The position numbers and the translations under genes were made by a program. The notes beneath the pieces were generated by a model. It did no database searches, had not been told where the DNA came from, and saw only the letters and a list, made by a program, of their open reading frames with translations. A DNA stretch of 64,000 bases, taken from positions 48,723,925 to 48,787,924 of the forward strand of contig OZ023213.1 of the NCBI GenBank assembly GCA_963995525.1. Reading direction: 5' to 3'. Shown piece by piece: positions 21,231 through 31,200 of the stretch (within the stretch, counting starts at the first letter, position 1; every line of letters starts with the position of its first letter). The DNA is from Escarpia spicata. Its lineage: Eukaryota; Annelida; Polychaeta; Sabellida; Siboglinidae.

Positions 21231-22113
21231 CTGCTAACAGGCCTACACCATCACCTTCATTAGCACCCTTTCAGTGCCCAGATTGCAAGAGGAATTTCAC
21301 ACGTCGGAACAATTGGAAATGGCACAGTGTCCATAGTCGCTGTGGACGATCGACAAGCACCGCGTCACTGACTAATTCACTTGTCCCGACACCTACTATG
21401 ACACCAACGCCTCTGGACTCAGTGACATGCTCGACTTTGCAGTCTCCATCTCAAGTGACAATTGAGCATACAAAGAAGATGGCGCTGGTTGATCCCTGTA
21501 TATTGGAAAATATTCAACCGCAACGTCCTTCTCCTGCTAACCCTATCGAAAGTGTTTTTCGACGTCTCGACAACGAAATGGAAGACATATTAGACCGAAA
21601 CGATATACACCTTAGGAAAAAGGTTGTGTTGTATAACCAGGTGTTGAGACGGTACAACGATCTTTCCGACAAACGTATGCAAGAACCCCTGTGTGTGACC
21701 ATCGAAAAAAGTCCCAGTGAAGGGAAAACAAACTACAACCTGCTAACGAAAATGAAATCGTCGAAAAGGAGAGCATCGAAAACGAAATCATCGACAGTGT
21801 TCCAAAAACTATGAAACAGAAAGCACGGCGACTCCTCGATAAAATGATAGGTGCCGTAAGGTGGAACGACCGTGGCGAGACGTTACACAGAAACAAGGCG
21901 GTTCCCGGAAGTAATATCGCAGACCTTGTGAATGACGTGTTGAGAAAGCGGACGTCGTTTGAACAAGTGGGATGGGAAACTTTCGCTCGTGGTCTCAAGG
22001 ATGTAAACACGCCGATGGATTTAGTTGGAAACTCAGATCGTTGGCTTTACATGCAGACTGTGTCAGTGGACGATGACATATCAAAAGAAACCAGCATTCC
22101 GTTTGACATTTAA
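21227..22113 (+). pseudogene. Finger-fused conserved Polinton protein, frameshifted
   Basis: The first frame (21227-21814) begins with a Pro-rich stretch and a C-x2-C-x12-H-x5-C finger (FQCPDCKRNFTRRNNW), then a Thr-rich linker. An in-frame internal Met at 21479 starts the part that resembles a widespread Polinton protein (MALVDPCIL, LDNEMEDILDR, VVLYNQVLRRY). After a frame change near 21790 the conserved C-terminal domain follows (ARRLLDKM, GSNIADLV, GWETFARGLKDV) to 22113. The usual family member starts at the equivalent of 21479, so the finger looks like an added N-terminal module. Its function is unknown. The start overlaps the preceding stop by ATGA. Confidence 0.65.
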
Positions 22114-22194
22114 GTGACAACAATTATTTTGTCAATGTGTCAATGTGGGTGGATTTCAATTAGGATAAGCATAGGATTTGTTTTTGTCAAATTT

Positions 22195-22395
22195 ACCTAG
22201 ATATACATGACAATTCAGCAAATTCAGCAAGACACATGACAACTCAGCAAACTCAGCAAGATACACTTGAAAACCCAACAAACTCAGTAAGATACACTTG
22301 AAAACTCAGTAAACTCAGCAAGATACACATGAAAACTTAGCAAACACAGCAAGATGCACATGAAAACTCAGCAAACTCAGCAAGATGCACATGAC
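22195..22395 (+). repeat. About 30-bp tandem repeat (AACTCAGCAAACTCAGCAAGAT)
   Basis: About six imperfect copies of a unit containing ACTCAGCAA twice and AGATACACATGA occur between the early cluster and the capsid genes. The spacer holds no gene. Confidence 0.85.
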
Positions 22396-22467
22396 AACTT
22401 TAGATTCACAGATAAAATTATCCCGATTCGTTTAACAGCTGGTTGAATAAACCGTCGCTCGTCGCTT

Positions 22468-22473
22468 ATAAAC
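22468..22473 (+). promoter_or_regulatory. TATA box before the capsid gene cluster
   Basis: TATAAA lies 40 bases upstream of the ATG at 22508. It follows the only sizeable non-coding gap in the 20.5-25.7 kb cluster, so it may start a late-type transcript for the membrane and capsid genes. Confidence 0.45.
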
Positions 22474-22507
22474 GATAGTACACACCGATCGAGCCATCAT
22501 TCGTGTC

Positions 22508-22780
22508 ATGGAAGATAAGACGGACGTTCGGTTCGAAAACGCAGAACTCGAAGATACCGGAAATAACAGCAGACGTTGGGTGTTGTTTGGAAATACGTGC
22601 CCGAAATCGGAAATGGTCTTCTTCTGCCAAATCGTCATATTGTACACCGTTATATTGGTCAGTATCTTCAATCTGACTAAAGTAGACGGAAACTCTAATC
22701 TGTGGACGGCTTTGTTGAGCAGTTGCCTGGGATACCTGTTACCTAATCCGTCTATGAAACGCGATGAAAATGTCGTCTGA
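22508..22780 (+). CDS. Small membrane protein conserved in Polintons
   Basis: 90 aa, intact. A charged N-terminus is followed by RRWVLFGNTCPKSEMVFF, a strong hydrophobic segment (residues 37-55, VFFCQIVILYTVILVSIF) and a second weaker one ending LLSSCLGYLLPNP. This Trp-rich first segment and GYLLPNP ending recur in a short ORF next to capsid genes of other invertebrate Polintons. Its role is unknown; virion membrane or assembly is inferred. Its last bases overlap the start of the minor capsid gene (ATG at 22764 or 22770). Confidence 0.65.
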   Translation: MEDKTDVRFENAELEDTGNNSRRWVLFGNTCPKSEMVFFCQIVILYTVILVSIFNLTKVDGNSNLWTALLSSCLGYLLPNPSMKRDENVV

Positions 22781-23568
22781 TTTGTACCTGACATTGCTCA
22801 GCAATGCGTCTATGGAGTTAAATACCGACAACAGGTTGAGCCACTATGTCACGGCTTTGCCGCAACGCACCAGTTTATTTGGTCAGTGGGAGTGCAAACT
22901 CGTGGAAATTCAATACCCGCACAGTTGGTACAACGTTCGTGAGGCAGATAGTAGGTTCTACCTCAATGAACAGGATCACATCGGACTCTACAAGAGTGCC
23001 AAAATCGAACATGAATATTACTACAGTCCGGTTATACTGATATACTACATCATTAAAGAACTGGCGAGGATGTCAAAGGACGGAATCTAGGCGAAATTTA
23101 GCTAAAGCGACATCTCTCAGCGGGTAACCTTGCACATGACACCGCACACTGTGTTCAACATACATTTTCAGAGCGTACACCCATACGAAGCTAGGTGGAA
23201 AAGACACAGGTCTCAAGCCGTCGGCCACAGTGTATGGTACGCCAAATAACGACGAGTACACCTTCAACAAAGAAGCCTATTCCGTTGTAGACATGGCGCA
23301 GGGTCTTTACTCGCTGTACGTCTACACTGACGTTGTGGAATCACGTATGGTCGGAAACAGTGTCGTTCCTCTTTTGAGGATTGTACCGATAGAAGGGAAT
23401 CACGGAAACGTGGTGTCAAAAAGTTTCGACATTGTACAATACGTTTCCGTCTTGCACAAAGAATTTACGATTATCGAGATCGATATAAGAGACGACACGG
23501 AACGTCGCGTACCATTCGAGCGAGGTAGAGTGACGGCAACACTTCACTTTCGTCGGCGGAAATCGTAA
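22770..23568 (+). pseudogene. Penton-like minor capsid protein (single jelly roll), interrupted
   Basis: The N-terminal half (22770-23090) starts MSSDLYLTLLSNAS and contains GQWECKLVEIQYPHSWYNV, typical of the Polinton minor capsid/penton family that plugs capsid vertices. TAG stops it at 23088. The C-terminal half is open at about 23185-23568 (GLYSLYVYTDVVESRMVG, VPFERGRVTATLHFRRR). About 100 bases between the halves do not read through, so at least two indels or a small rearrangement are needed. I prefer the ATG at 22770 because the family starts right before Ser-Asp-Phe/Leu-Tyr. Confidence 0.8.
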
Positions 23569-23579
23569 TTTTTTTTAAC

Positions 23580-23979
23580 ATGAGTCGTAATCATTCCTAC
23601 GAAGACTATTACGTCAGACAAGTCGGTGATGGATTGCCCGTGTTTGTTGGGGCAATAGTGCAGCGAGGTCACGGTCTAGGTAGTTTGTTTGGTGGCCTCA
23701 TTCGAAGTGCTATGCCACTCATAAAAAAGAGGCCCATTCGCTTTGTGAAAAGGAGCGTTAAAGAGAGGTTTGGGTGTGGCCGGCTACGTGTTGTCTGGAC
23801 AGAATATTAAAGAATCGTGTGAAAGAAACCGGAAAGGACATGATCAATAGAGTGTTGGGAAGTAGTGGGCCTTCGGGCATAGGCAACGCACTATAAAACG
23901 CAAGCCGACGAGAACCCTAGCCAGTGTCGCTAAGAGACGCAGACGACAGAAGACGCGTCGAGACGACATATTCGGCTAG
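23580..23979 (+). pseudogene. Small basic Polinton protein with QRGHGLG motif
   Basis: The first frame (23580-23810) reads NHSYEDYYVRQVGDGLPVF, QRGHGLGSLFGGLIR and a basic stretch. A frame change near 23770 leads to a C-terminal Arg-rich tail (KRRRRQKTRRDDIFG) ending at TAG 23977, two bases before the capsid ATG. The Gly-rich amphipathic part and a DIFG terminus recur in Polintons. Similarity in style to adenovirus core or pVI-type proteins is suggestive only. Confidence 0.65.
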
Positions 23980-23981
23980 TC

Positions 23982-25288
23982 ATGGCTTTTGTCCACCAGT
24001 TGTCGTGTGAGGGAGTCAAAAGCGAATTGGACCTGTTTAGTTTACGGACGACACAAACGAGTATCGAATACGCACAATGGGTCGAGCATCGACCTGTCGC
24101 CTCGATAGGTACGGGTGGTCCTATCGAATTCTTAATGCCCGAATCGGGAGACGATTACTTGGACGTGGCCAATACTTACCTGCTGGTGCGAGCACGTGTA
24201 GTCAAAGGAAACGGGGACGACATCGATCAAGCTGAACCTATTAGACCAGTAAACAACTGGATGCATTCTCTGTTTAGTCAAGTCGACGTGTCTTTGGACG
24301 GTACCCTTGTCTCACCTTCAACGAATACCTACCCTTATCTAGCGTACATAGAAACGTTACTGATTCACGGAGCAGAAGCGAAGAAGAGTCAACTGAGTAG
24401 TGCCTTGTGGTACAAAGACACGGCAGGACACATGGATGCCACCGACGACGCAAACAAGGGGCTGCAAAAAAGAAAGACCTATATTACCCATAGTCGAATC
24501 GTAAACATGATGGTTCGTCTACACGTCGACCTCTTCTTCCAAGATAGCTATCTATTGAACGGCGTCGACGTGAAAAAATTCGACTAGTACAGAGCAAGGA
24601 TGCTTTTGCACTCATGGCTGGTGGTGGTGACAATGCCGATTACAAGGAACGCATAGTCGAAGCAATTTTGTTTGCACGAAAAGACAAACTGAATCCTGCC
24701 ATACAGATGGGTCACATCAAAGTGCTACAAAAGGGAACGGCCAGGTATCCTTTGCGAAGAGTCGATTACAAGGTATTTTCTATACCGCGAGGTGCCATGT
24801 CGCACACTCACGAAAACGTTTATTTGGGTGTCTTACCCAAGAGGCTAGTCTTGTGTTGTGTAGAAAACGACGTTTACAATGGAACATTCGCCAAGAATCC
24901 GTTCCACGTAAAGCACAGCAACTTGAACATTCTAGCATTGTACGTCGACGGGCAACAAGTCCCGGCGAAACCACTACAGCCTTATTTCAACGATGGTTCC
25001 TACGTGAGAAGTTACAGTAATCTATTTGCTGGAACGGGAAAGATGTTTCAAGACGAGGGAAACAACATCAGTCGGGACGAGTTTGGCAAAGGCTACACCC
25101 TGTTTGCGTTTGACATCACACCAGATTGTTGTGACGGTCCCCATTTCAATTTGGTACATAAAGGCAATCTACGAGTCGAGATGCACTTTAATCAATCTCT
25201 CGACAAAACGATCAACGTCGTCGTCTACGGAGAATTCGAGACGGTTTTGGAAACTGACCGCAACAGAAACGTCGTCTACGATTACTGA
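23982..25288 (+). pseudogene. Major capsid protein (double jelly roll), one frameshift
   Basis: This forms the hexon-like capsomers. The first roll (23982-24587) carries SELDLFSLRTTQTSIEY, GGPIEFLMPESGDDYLD, LFSQVDVSLDGTLVSPS and YPYLAYIETLL. The second (24614-25288) carries YPLRRVDYKVFSIPRG, LPKRLVLC, KNPFHVKH and a GEFETVLE end. The only break is at a run of six A (about 24573-24578), where a step back by one base restores the second frame. Everything else is open for about 435 codons, the usual family size. The stop shares a base with the protease start (TGATG, 25286-25290). It is the best preserved gene of the element, so the break may be a recent mutation or a homopolymer sequencing error. 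Confidence 0.92.
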
Positions 25289-25698
25289 TGGGTACGGCAC
25301 AGATAAAAATACTCCTTGCGGCGGATGCTTACAGTAGGACCGTTGTTCGAGGCGTACTACCTAAAGACGGGTTACCTACTACTCCTTTGACGACCTATCC
25401 GGCAGCTTTCATTCGAGCGATTAACCGGGTCAACATTAGATTTGCATGTTTATTGCAAAAGACGGACGTGGAGAGTACTTCGACTCCTACGGTTTGCCAC
25501 TTCGACACGTCGAATTCGTGGATTTTCTACACAGCAACTGCGAGACTTCAGAGCCCCCTGTCTAACGTGTGTGGACAATACTGTGTCGTGTACTTGCTGC
25601 AGCGAAGTCGAGGCGTACCCACGAAGACGTTTGTTAACACTTTCGGCAACGATTTACTGAACAAAATGTCGTCGTATACCTTAGCTCCTATCCTTTAA
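25288..25698 (+). pseudogene. Adenain-like cysteine protease (capsid maturation), broken
   Basis: This family cleaves capsid precursor proteins. The N-terminus (YSRTVVRGVLPKDGLP) is in frame 1 from 25288. The catalytic His codon (25434-25436) lies in another frame and is followed directly by TAG, where the family has Trp. The acidic GEYFDSYGLPLRHVEF part continues in that frame to about 25530, then the frame returns to LQSPLSNVCGQYC with the nucleophile Cys. So there are two frame changes and one nonsense codon. The last 33 bases fall within the right TIR. A truncated second copy lies at 19781. Confidence 0.85.
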
Positions 25699-25860
25699 GA
25701 TGGGGAAAATTCCCTATCCTTTATCATGGAGAAAATGGCCTATCTTTTAATCTGGGCGCGCCCCGGAGGAAATCCCTATCTTTTAACATGGGGGAAAAAT
25801 GCTGTATCTTTTAACCTGGGCGCTCCCCGGGGGAAATCCCTATCTTTTAAGATGGGATTT
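25690..25860 (-). repeat. Inner right-TIR array of CCATCTTAAAAGATAGG motif
   Basis: Six inverted copies (for example CCTATCTTTTAACATGG) at about 25699, 25724, 25740, 25770, 25806 and 25838 are the counterpart of 9130-9440. They start right at the protease stop codon. Confidence 0.8.
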
Positions 25861-25959
25861 GCTCCGAGGTGCTCCAACCTCTACGCTGATTAACCTGTAT
25901 TGCTACTGGCATGGACGTTCGAATGAAAGCCCTGTACGTGCAACACGTTGGGAATTTAT

Positions 25960-26660
25960 TAGTGCATATTGAAGTATTAAAATGTTACCACGATAACAAG
26001 TTGAAACATTAAGGTGTTAAGAACTTACCACGATGAATTACTAACATACCAAATCGTTACAACACTAACGCGATGATACCATAAAGAATATAAGAAGTTA
26101 TAACACTAATGTACTAAAATATTAAAATGGCAAAGTCAAAGACTAAGGTAAAAACAACATGTTACAAGGCTATCGCGCTGAAACGCTAAAATGTTATGAT
26201 ATTGCCCCTTTGATGAACTAAGATATGAAAATGTTACAAGGCTACCGCACTAAGACTCTAGTGTTGTGATGTCAAGATGATGACGCATTAAAGTAGTAAA
26301 GTGTTACTCCGCCAACACGCTGAAATGCTAGAACTTTAAGAAGTTACCTTGGAGATGTATTAAAGTGGCACGAAGCATTAAAGTATGACAATTCTAACAG
26401 TTTTCCGTGCTAAAAAATTAAAATGTTACGAAGTTAACACGCTCATGTACTAAAATGCTACCACTCTTTAAAGCCACGAAGCACTAAAAATTTTAAGAAG
26501 TTATCGCGGTCACGCATTAAAGTATGACAATTTTACAAAGCTACAACGTTGAAACATTAAAATGATATGATGTTACCACACTGATGCATTAAATATGAAT
26601 ATGTTACAAGGCTAACACGCTGAAATGCTCAAATGTTGTGATGATAATTATGCTTTTAGC
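25960..26660 (-). repeat. Right-arm counterpart of the GTTTCAGCGCGGTAAC array
   Basis: Inverted units such as TTACAAGGCTATCGCGCTGA and AACACGCTGAAATGCTAAAA fill the interval. It is about half the length of the left array, so the two arms have changed length independently. Confidence 0.75.
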
Positions 26661-27049
26661 ATAATGTGATTTGTGTAAACCCATGGAAACTATACGCGCA
26701 TGACTGTGTCGCTTACATTTATGCGGTTAACCTTTCTGCACAACCGCGTATCTAGGGGACAATATTTATACACCAGCTACGACAGTCGTGTTTACATTTA
26801 TCCGGGCGTTAAATTTTATCCGGATGATGTTTCTCTGCTTACTATTGGTATCAGTAGCTCATGTGGTGATGAATAATATTCGATGGTTAATTATGTTCCA
26901 TTTGTTTTAAGAGCATGAAAATTGCTAGTTAGAGCACATCATTGCTAAATATAAATAGTGTATGATAGTTAGCACATGTACATAAACAGAGGACAGGACC
27001 AACCACTTGATCACCACAGTGTAATATTCTAACATGAGTTTGCGGAGTG

Positions 27050-27430
27050 TGTATGTGTATGTGCATGTGCGTGAGTGTGTGTCCGTGAGTCCGTGAGTCC
27101 GTGAGTCCGTGAGTCCGTGAGTCCGTGAGTCCGTGAGTCCGTGAGTCCGTGAGTCCGTGTGTGTGCAATGAATGCGTGGGGTGGGTGGTGTATGTGGTGT
27201 GTGTGGTGTGTGTGGTGTGTGTGGTGTGTGTGGTGTGTGTGGTGTGTGTGGTGTGTGTGGTGTGTGTGGTGTGTGTGGTGTGTGTGATGTGTGTGCGTGT
27301 GGTGTGGTGTGGTGTGTACGTGCGTGTGTGTATGTGGTGTGTGTGTGTTCGTGTTTGGGCGTGTGCGTGCGTGCGTTTGCGAGTGTGCGTGTGCTTGCAT
27401 GTGCGTGTGCGTGTGCGTGTGCGTATATCG
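27050..27430 (+). repeat. GTGAGTCC and GTGTGTGG 8-bp minisatellites
   Basis: About ten perfect copies of GTGAGTCC (27081-27158) are followed by about fifteen of GTGTGTGG (27190-27290) and mixed GT-rich sequence. It is absent from the left arm. The long frames across it are repeat artefacts. Confidence 0.95.
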
Positions 27431-28479
27431 GCAATGACGGCCACGTAAACATACTAATGTCAACAACTGACTCGAGCATGCTCAGAAACGTCAATCCAAT
27501 AAAATATAACGCCGTATAAATGTAAGCGAGACAACGCCATATGCATCACACAATCACATTTCATGATGTTATCGCCCAATTGTAATAATGCGTCGCATAA
27601 TGGTAGCGAATTTGGGCGATACAGTAAGCAAAGACATCATTGCTCTTGTACAATTACGTCTTTCATGACAGCAGTATTCGACTTTAATAACTGATCGTTT
27701 AATAAAAAGGTGGCGCTGATTGACCTATTTTCATAGTTCACCATATACTCAACAGGAGGGGCTACAACATAAGTGACATCATAATCACTTGACCAGATAG
27801 TTCACCATTTTTATAATTCACCACATTCGGGTAGCGAATGTATGCACTACCGTAAGAAAAATCAACGTTGCGCATGCGCAATGACCTACTTCATGACACC
27901 ATTGACCTGTTTTAATAATTCATCGTTTAATACAAAATTGCGCTGATTGACCTATTTTCATAGTTCACCATTTACTCAACAGGGGGGTTACTGCATAGGT
28001 GACGTTTTGATCACGTATCCAGATAGTTTACCATCTTGCCGCTGTCGGAAACAGGCATCAATACGCATGCGCAATGGTACATTTATTGACATCTTCTACC
28101 TGTTTTTATAATTCAAAACGTTAGAATAACGAATTTAATCTGTACCGTGGGGAAAAGGTACCAATGCAAATGCGCAATGACCTATACAATGACATCATTG
28201 ACCTATTTCATGACGTCATCGACCTAGTTATGTAGTTCATCTGTTAATCCAAAGATGACGCTAATTGACCTAGTTTTCTATTTCAACTTATTTTCGCAAG
28301 TGCGCGGGCGTTTGTTAACCTACGTATTTTGTTCACCACCTATCCACCAAGTGGCGCTACTTGACCTCTGACCTTTTTACCCTTGACCTTCCTCCGGAAG
28401 TGACGATATTCCTCTTTCCTCCTGGTTTCGTGGCTCCGGCGTGTATCGTAAATTACATATATTACTACTGTTAGGGGTA

Positions 28480-28550
<71 letters not shown>
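28480..28550. repeat. (TG)n(TA)n microsatellite at the Polinton's right edge
   Basis: TG repeats pass into about 25 TA repeats. It separates the Polinton end (28456) from the nearest DEG/ENaC exon (28606) and probably erased any target duplication. Confidence 0.95.
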
Positions 28551-28554
<4 letters not shown>

Positions 28555-28605
28555 GCGTTTTACACAGTTGATATTGGGATATTTTGTAAACAAGGCGTTA
28601 CTTAC

Positions 28606-28787
28606 GTTCGAGAGGCTTACTGCAACAAATGTTTCCATTCCTACTTGGATGTTATCGCCGAAGTTCTGTACTTGCGGTACTTCATCTTGATGATGCAGAA
28701 GAATCTTTAGTCCCACTGCATTGTGTGGACCTTTCATGTACTCGTACTGTTCAACGTTCAACACCAGTTGCAGTCCGTTCTTGACCC
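28606..28787 (-). CDS. DEG/ENaC channel gene, exon F (extracellular domain)
   Basis: Minus-strand exon between acceptor GTTTTTAG and donor AAC|GTAAGT, 182 nt, entering in phase 1 and leaving in phase 0. It encodes KNGLQLVLNVEQYEYM and LLHHQDEVPQVQNFG, the conserved GL-x-LxLN...Y and LH-x2-xExP segments of the DEG/ENaC/ASIC/FaNaC extracellular domain. It joins in phase to exon E nearly 6 kb upstream. This is the most 3' exon in the window; the part with TM2 should lie beyond the Polinton, left of this window. Confidence 0.88.
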
Positions 28788-28807
28788 CTAAAAACACCGA
28801 TCGTTTG

Positions 28808-28841
<34 letters not shown>

Positions 28842-29080
28842 GTTTTGATGGTATAAAAAATTGCAATTTATTTATACTGAATTAAATCGACCGTTTCTTG
28901 TCCCCTTGGTCACGACCCAAATTTAGGACGCCAAGCCATTTTGAGCGGTTCGCCATACGCCGAGTGTTCCCAAACTTGTATTGCTTGCCCTTTATTGTGT
29001 GTATGCGTGAATTAGTTATGATTATAACAAATGTTGCATCAACTGGAAATGCTGCGTCATTTAATAGTTCAAGGCTTATT
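28788..29080. other. Intron sequence with TA microsatellite
   Basis: A short (TA)n at 28810-28838, then a stretch whose minus strand has a 74-codon frame (28882-29106) ending near a TTAAAGGGGAACTGAAAC motif. I do not recognise the frame; it is probably repeat-derived. Confidence 0.4.
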
Positions 29081-29083
29081 TTT

Positions 29084-31200
29084 GGCTTAAAGGGGAACTG
29101 AAACATAGCAGTTGTATGCTATATAGTTCAATATACACTATCTAAGTATGCATTTATGCTGACAGGAACCTAATCATTTATCAGACACACCGATAAACCG
29201 ATTCTGTTCGATGCCTATATAGGCAAGATAAAGAACTGCGTATCGCCATCTTTGTTCTGTGCAAGTTGGTCTGAGTCGCTCCTATATCATCAATGTAAAT
29301 TTTCGATTCTTTTCGATTTACTTCATTAATATACATTGGCGGCGAAGCGGTCATTATTTTGCAGGGAGATATGTGGGTGGGCATTTTCGTACCAACACAA
29401 ATTAAATTATTATTATAATATAAATTTATGCGATTTTACAGTCACGTTAGTTTATCAAATTGTTTACTTGCAGGCATGGTCACATTATTTTAAAGTGTGT
29501 TTTCCTATTAAAAAGCTTTACCTTGTTTCATACTGTCAATGTTTCCTACCAGGTATTAGCAACGTGCTGATGGGCACCCTTTTCAAAACAACATCACTTA
29601 CGCCTATATAGACGTATTTAAAAATGTTATTATCTGCTATTACGCTACGTGTGCCAGCCAACCAAATCATATAATCAATGTAATAAATGAAGTTCTGTGA
29701 TTCACAGTTACGCTATGTCTTGGCGGCAGGTAAGTTGTTACTTATGTCAGTGTTTCTTTTGTATAACTATTGTGTCACACTGTTATTATTTTACAAAACT
29801 GTAAACTGTATTTTTATACAATTTTATTTCAAATGTTCACACAAATACAGTGTTTTAGGATTCAAAAATAAATAAAAACAATTGATAGCACTTAGAAATG
29901 TTTGCATATAATTTTATTAAGTAGTTGAATCCATTATATTTATGTATTCATCTAATATTCAGTAAGTACAATGATCTGGTGCTTACCTTTTGGGCGATAA
30001 AACACACATGACCTATTGCTGTAACAATTGACGTGGCAGCCGGTAAGATCATTTTGACGAGCATGTTAGGTACATGTCAACCAATAGCAGGTAATAACTA
30101 GAGCTTACAATATACTTCTACATAATACTAATATATGAACAAACATATCCTAATATGAAACATTGAAGGCACGAAATAACGCACCTTCCCTACCCATTGA
30201 ATATATTTCGAAGTGAACAGTTGACAACATACAACTTGTTGTTTAACTTAACATATTTCATTTGTTAACCATGTATGTATTTTAATAGTTAACCAAAAAG
30301 GAAGCACCAACCAGTAGGTAGGGAAGGTGCAATTTTGTAGACAAAACTTTTCAAAAGGTACAAAGTGTACCTAGATATGCTTAATACAAGTTCAGTTGTG
30401 TACCCAAGTTTATGCCGAAAGTGGTTTCCAATCCCCTGGACCCGCCTTAGAATCCGTTCAAAATACAAAAGTGAAATTAAATTACAACGATTTATAACAA
30501 ATGAAAGTATTTTAAACGCCACACTTTCCGTTCCTCATTAATAATCATGAAGTAATGACGCGTAAATTCGCTTGCGCTCCGTCGTAATATTACAGTAGCT
30601 TTGATATTACATATTATAATATAAAGTTACGCGTTTTTGTAAGTCACAGTTGACAACATGCGACATGTTGGGGCTTAGCTTCTGATGTTTAACCTAAAAT
30701 TCATTTGTAAACCATGTATATAATTCAATAGTTAACCAAAAAGGAAGCACAAACCAGTGGGTAGGGAAGGTATAATTATGTAAACAAAACATTGGAAAAA
30801 GTGCAAAGTGAGCCTACAATCTGGCTTTCAGCCATTCAATATAATTTCAGTTGTGTACCCAAGTTTATGCCGAAATTTGTGTATAACTCCCCTAGATCGA
30901 CGTCAGGATCATCCCAGTCTCTTATTGTAATACCACATTTCAAGTGCAAAACGTTTTTAATATTAAGCGAAGAAGCACGTAAGTGAACGATTTTATAATA
31001 AAGTGACTGCATACGCAAAACTTTGTTTATTTGAGTTTGGTAGGGAAATGCTCACCTACGCATCTCCCTGCGAAATAATGACCGTTTTATGCCGACGGAG
31101 CATGTGCGAATTTACGCATCATTACTACATAAATATTAATTGGAACCGAAAAGCCGCTAAACTAACCTCAACCTGCTTGTTTCTGTAATAATAGTTCTGT
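29084..31200. mobile_element. Non-autonomous DNA transposon remains with inverted segments
   Basis: The segment 29346-29395 (CGGTCATTATTTTGCAGGGA core) recurs inverted at about 31035-31093 (TCCCTGCGAAATAATGACCG). The left side begins with TTAAAGGGGAACTGAAAC (29087), a terminus style seen in several invertebrate DNA transposons; the matching right end was not found. It has no coding capacity. An internal direct duplication (30222-31070) is listed separately. It lies in the intron between exons E and F. Confidence 0.5.
30222..31070 (+). repeat. Direct duplication, about 425-430 bp period
   Basis: Blocks 30222-30440 and 30648-30880 share, in order, CAGTTGACAACAT, TAGTTAACCAAAAAGGAAGC, GGTAGGGAAGGT, and TTCAGTTGTGTACCCAAG plus TTTATGCCGAAA. 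Identity is partial, so the duplication is old. Confidence 0.75.

Larger units (their letters stand above)
2778..28456 (+). mobile_element. Maverick/Polinton (adintovirus-like) DNA transposon/provirus, about 25.7 kb
   Basis: The ends are long inverted repeats. The left edge (GTAGTTTACGATGGACGCC at 2778) matches the reverse complement of the right edge (GTAATTTACGATACACGCC, ending at 28456). Between them, all on the plus strand, are protein-primed PolB, an A32/FtsK-like ATPase, double jelly-roll major capsid, penton-like minor capsid and adenain-like protease genes. This gene set defines Polintons and adintoviruses. Retroelements inserted later inflate the left arm. No retroviral-type integrase is seen and no 6-bp target duplication could be matched at the edges (left neighbour GA-rich, right neighbour a TA/TG microsatellite). 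Nearly every gene is damaged, so this copy is a relic. It probably lies in an intron of the DEG/ENaC gene to its right. Confidence 0.93.
25666..28456 (-). repeat. Right terminal inverted repeat of the Polinton
   Basis: This is the reverse complement of the left arm, without the retroelement insertions. The inner limit falls inside the last bases of the protease gene (its stop codon region, 25666-25698, matches 9300-9340 of the left arm). A GT-rich minisatellite block at 27050-27430 has no partner on the left. The arm is otherwise non-coding. Confidence 0.88.

Noticed and set aside
22195..22395. Coding repeats (Gln/Asn-rich protein)
   Set aside because: Stops occur in all frames within two units; treated as a non-coding tandem repeat.
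24560..24620. Programmed -1 frameshift in the capsid gene
   Set aside because: The site lacks a canonical X-XXY-YYZ heptamer (the base before the A run is G) and fusing the two halves is the normal full-length protein, so simple indel or sequencing error is more likely.
26925..27519. Long His/Thr-rich and Cys/Val-rich frames
   Set aside because: Translations of the GT-rich minisatellite; no start context or conservation expected.
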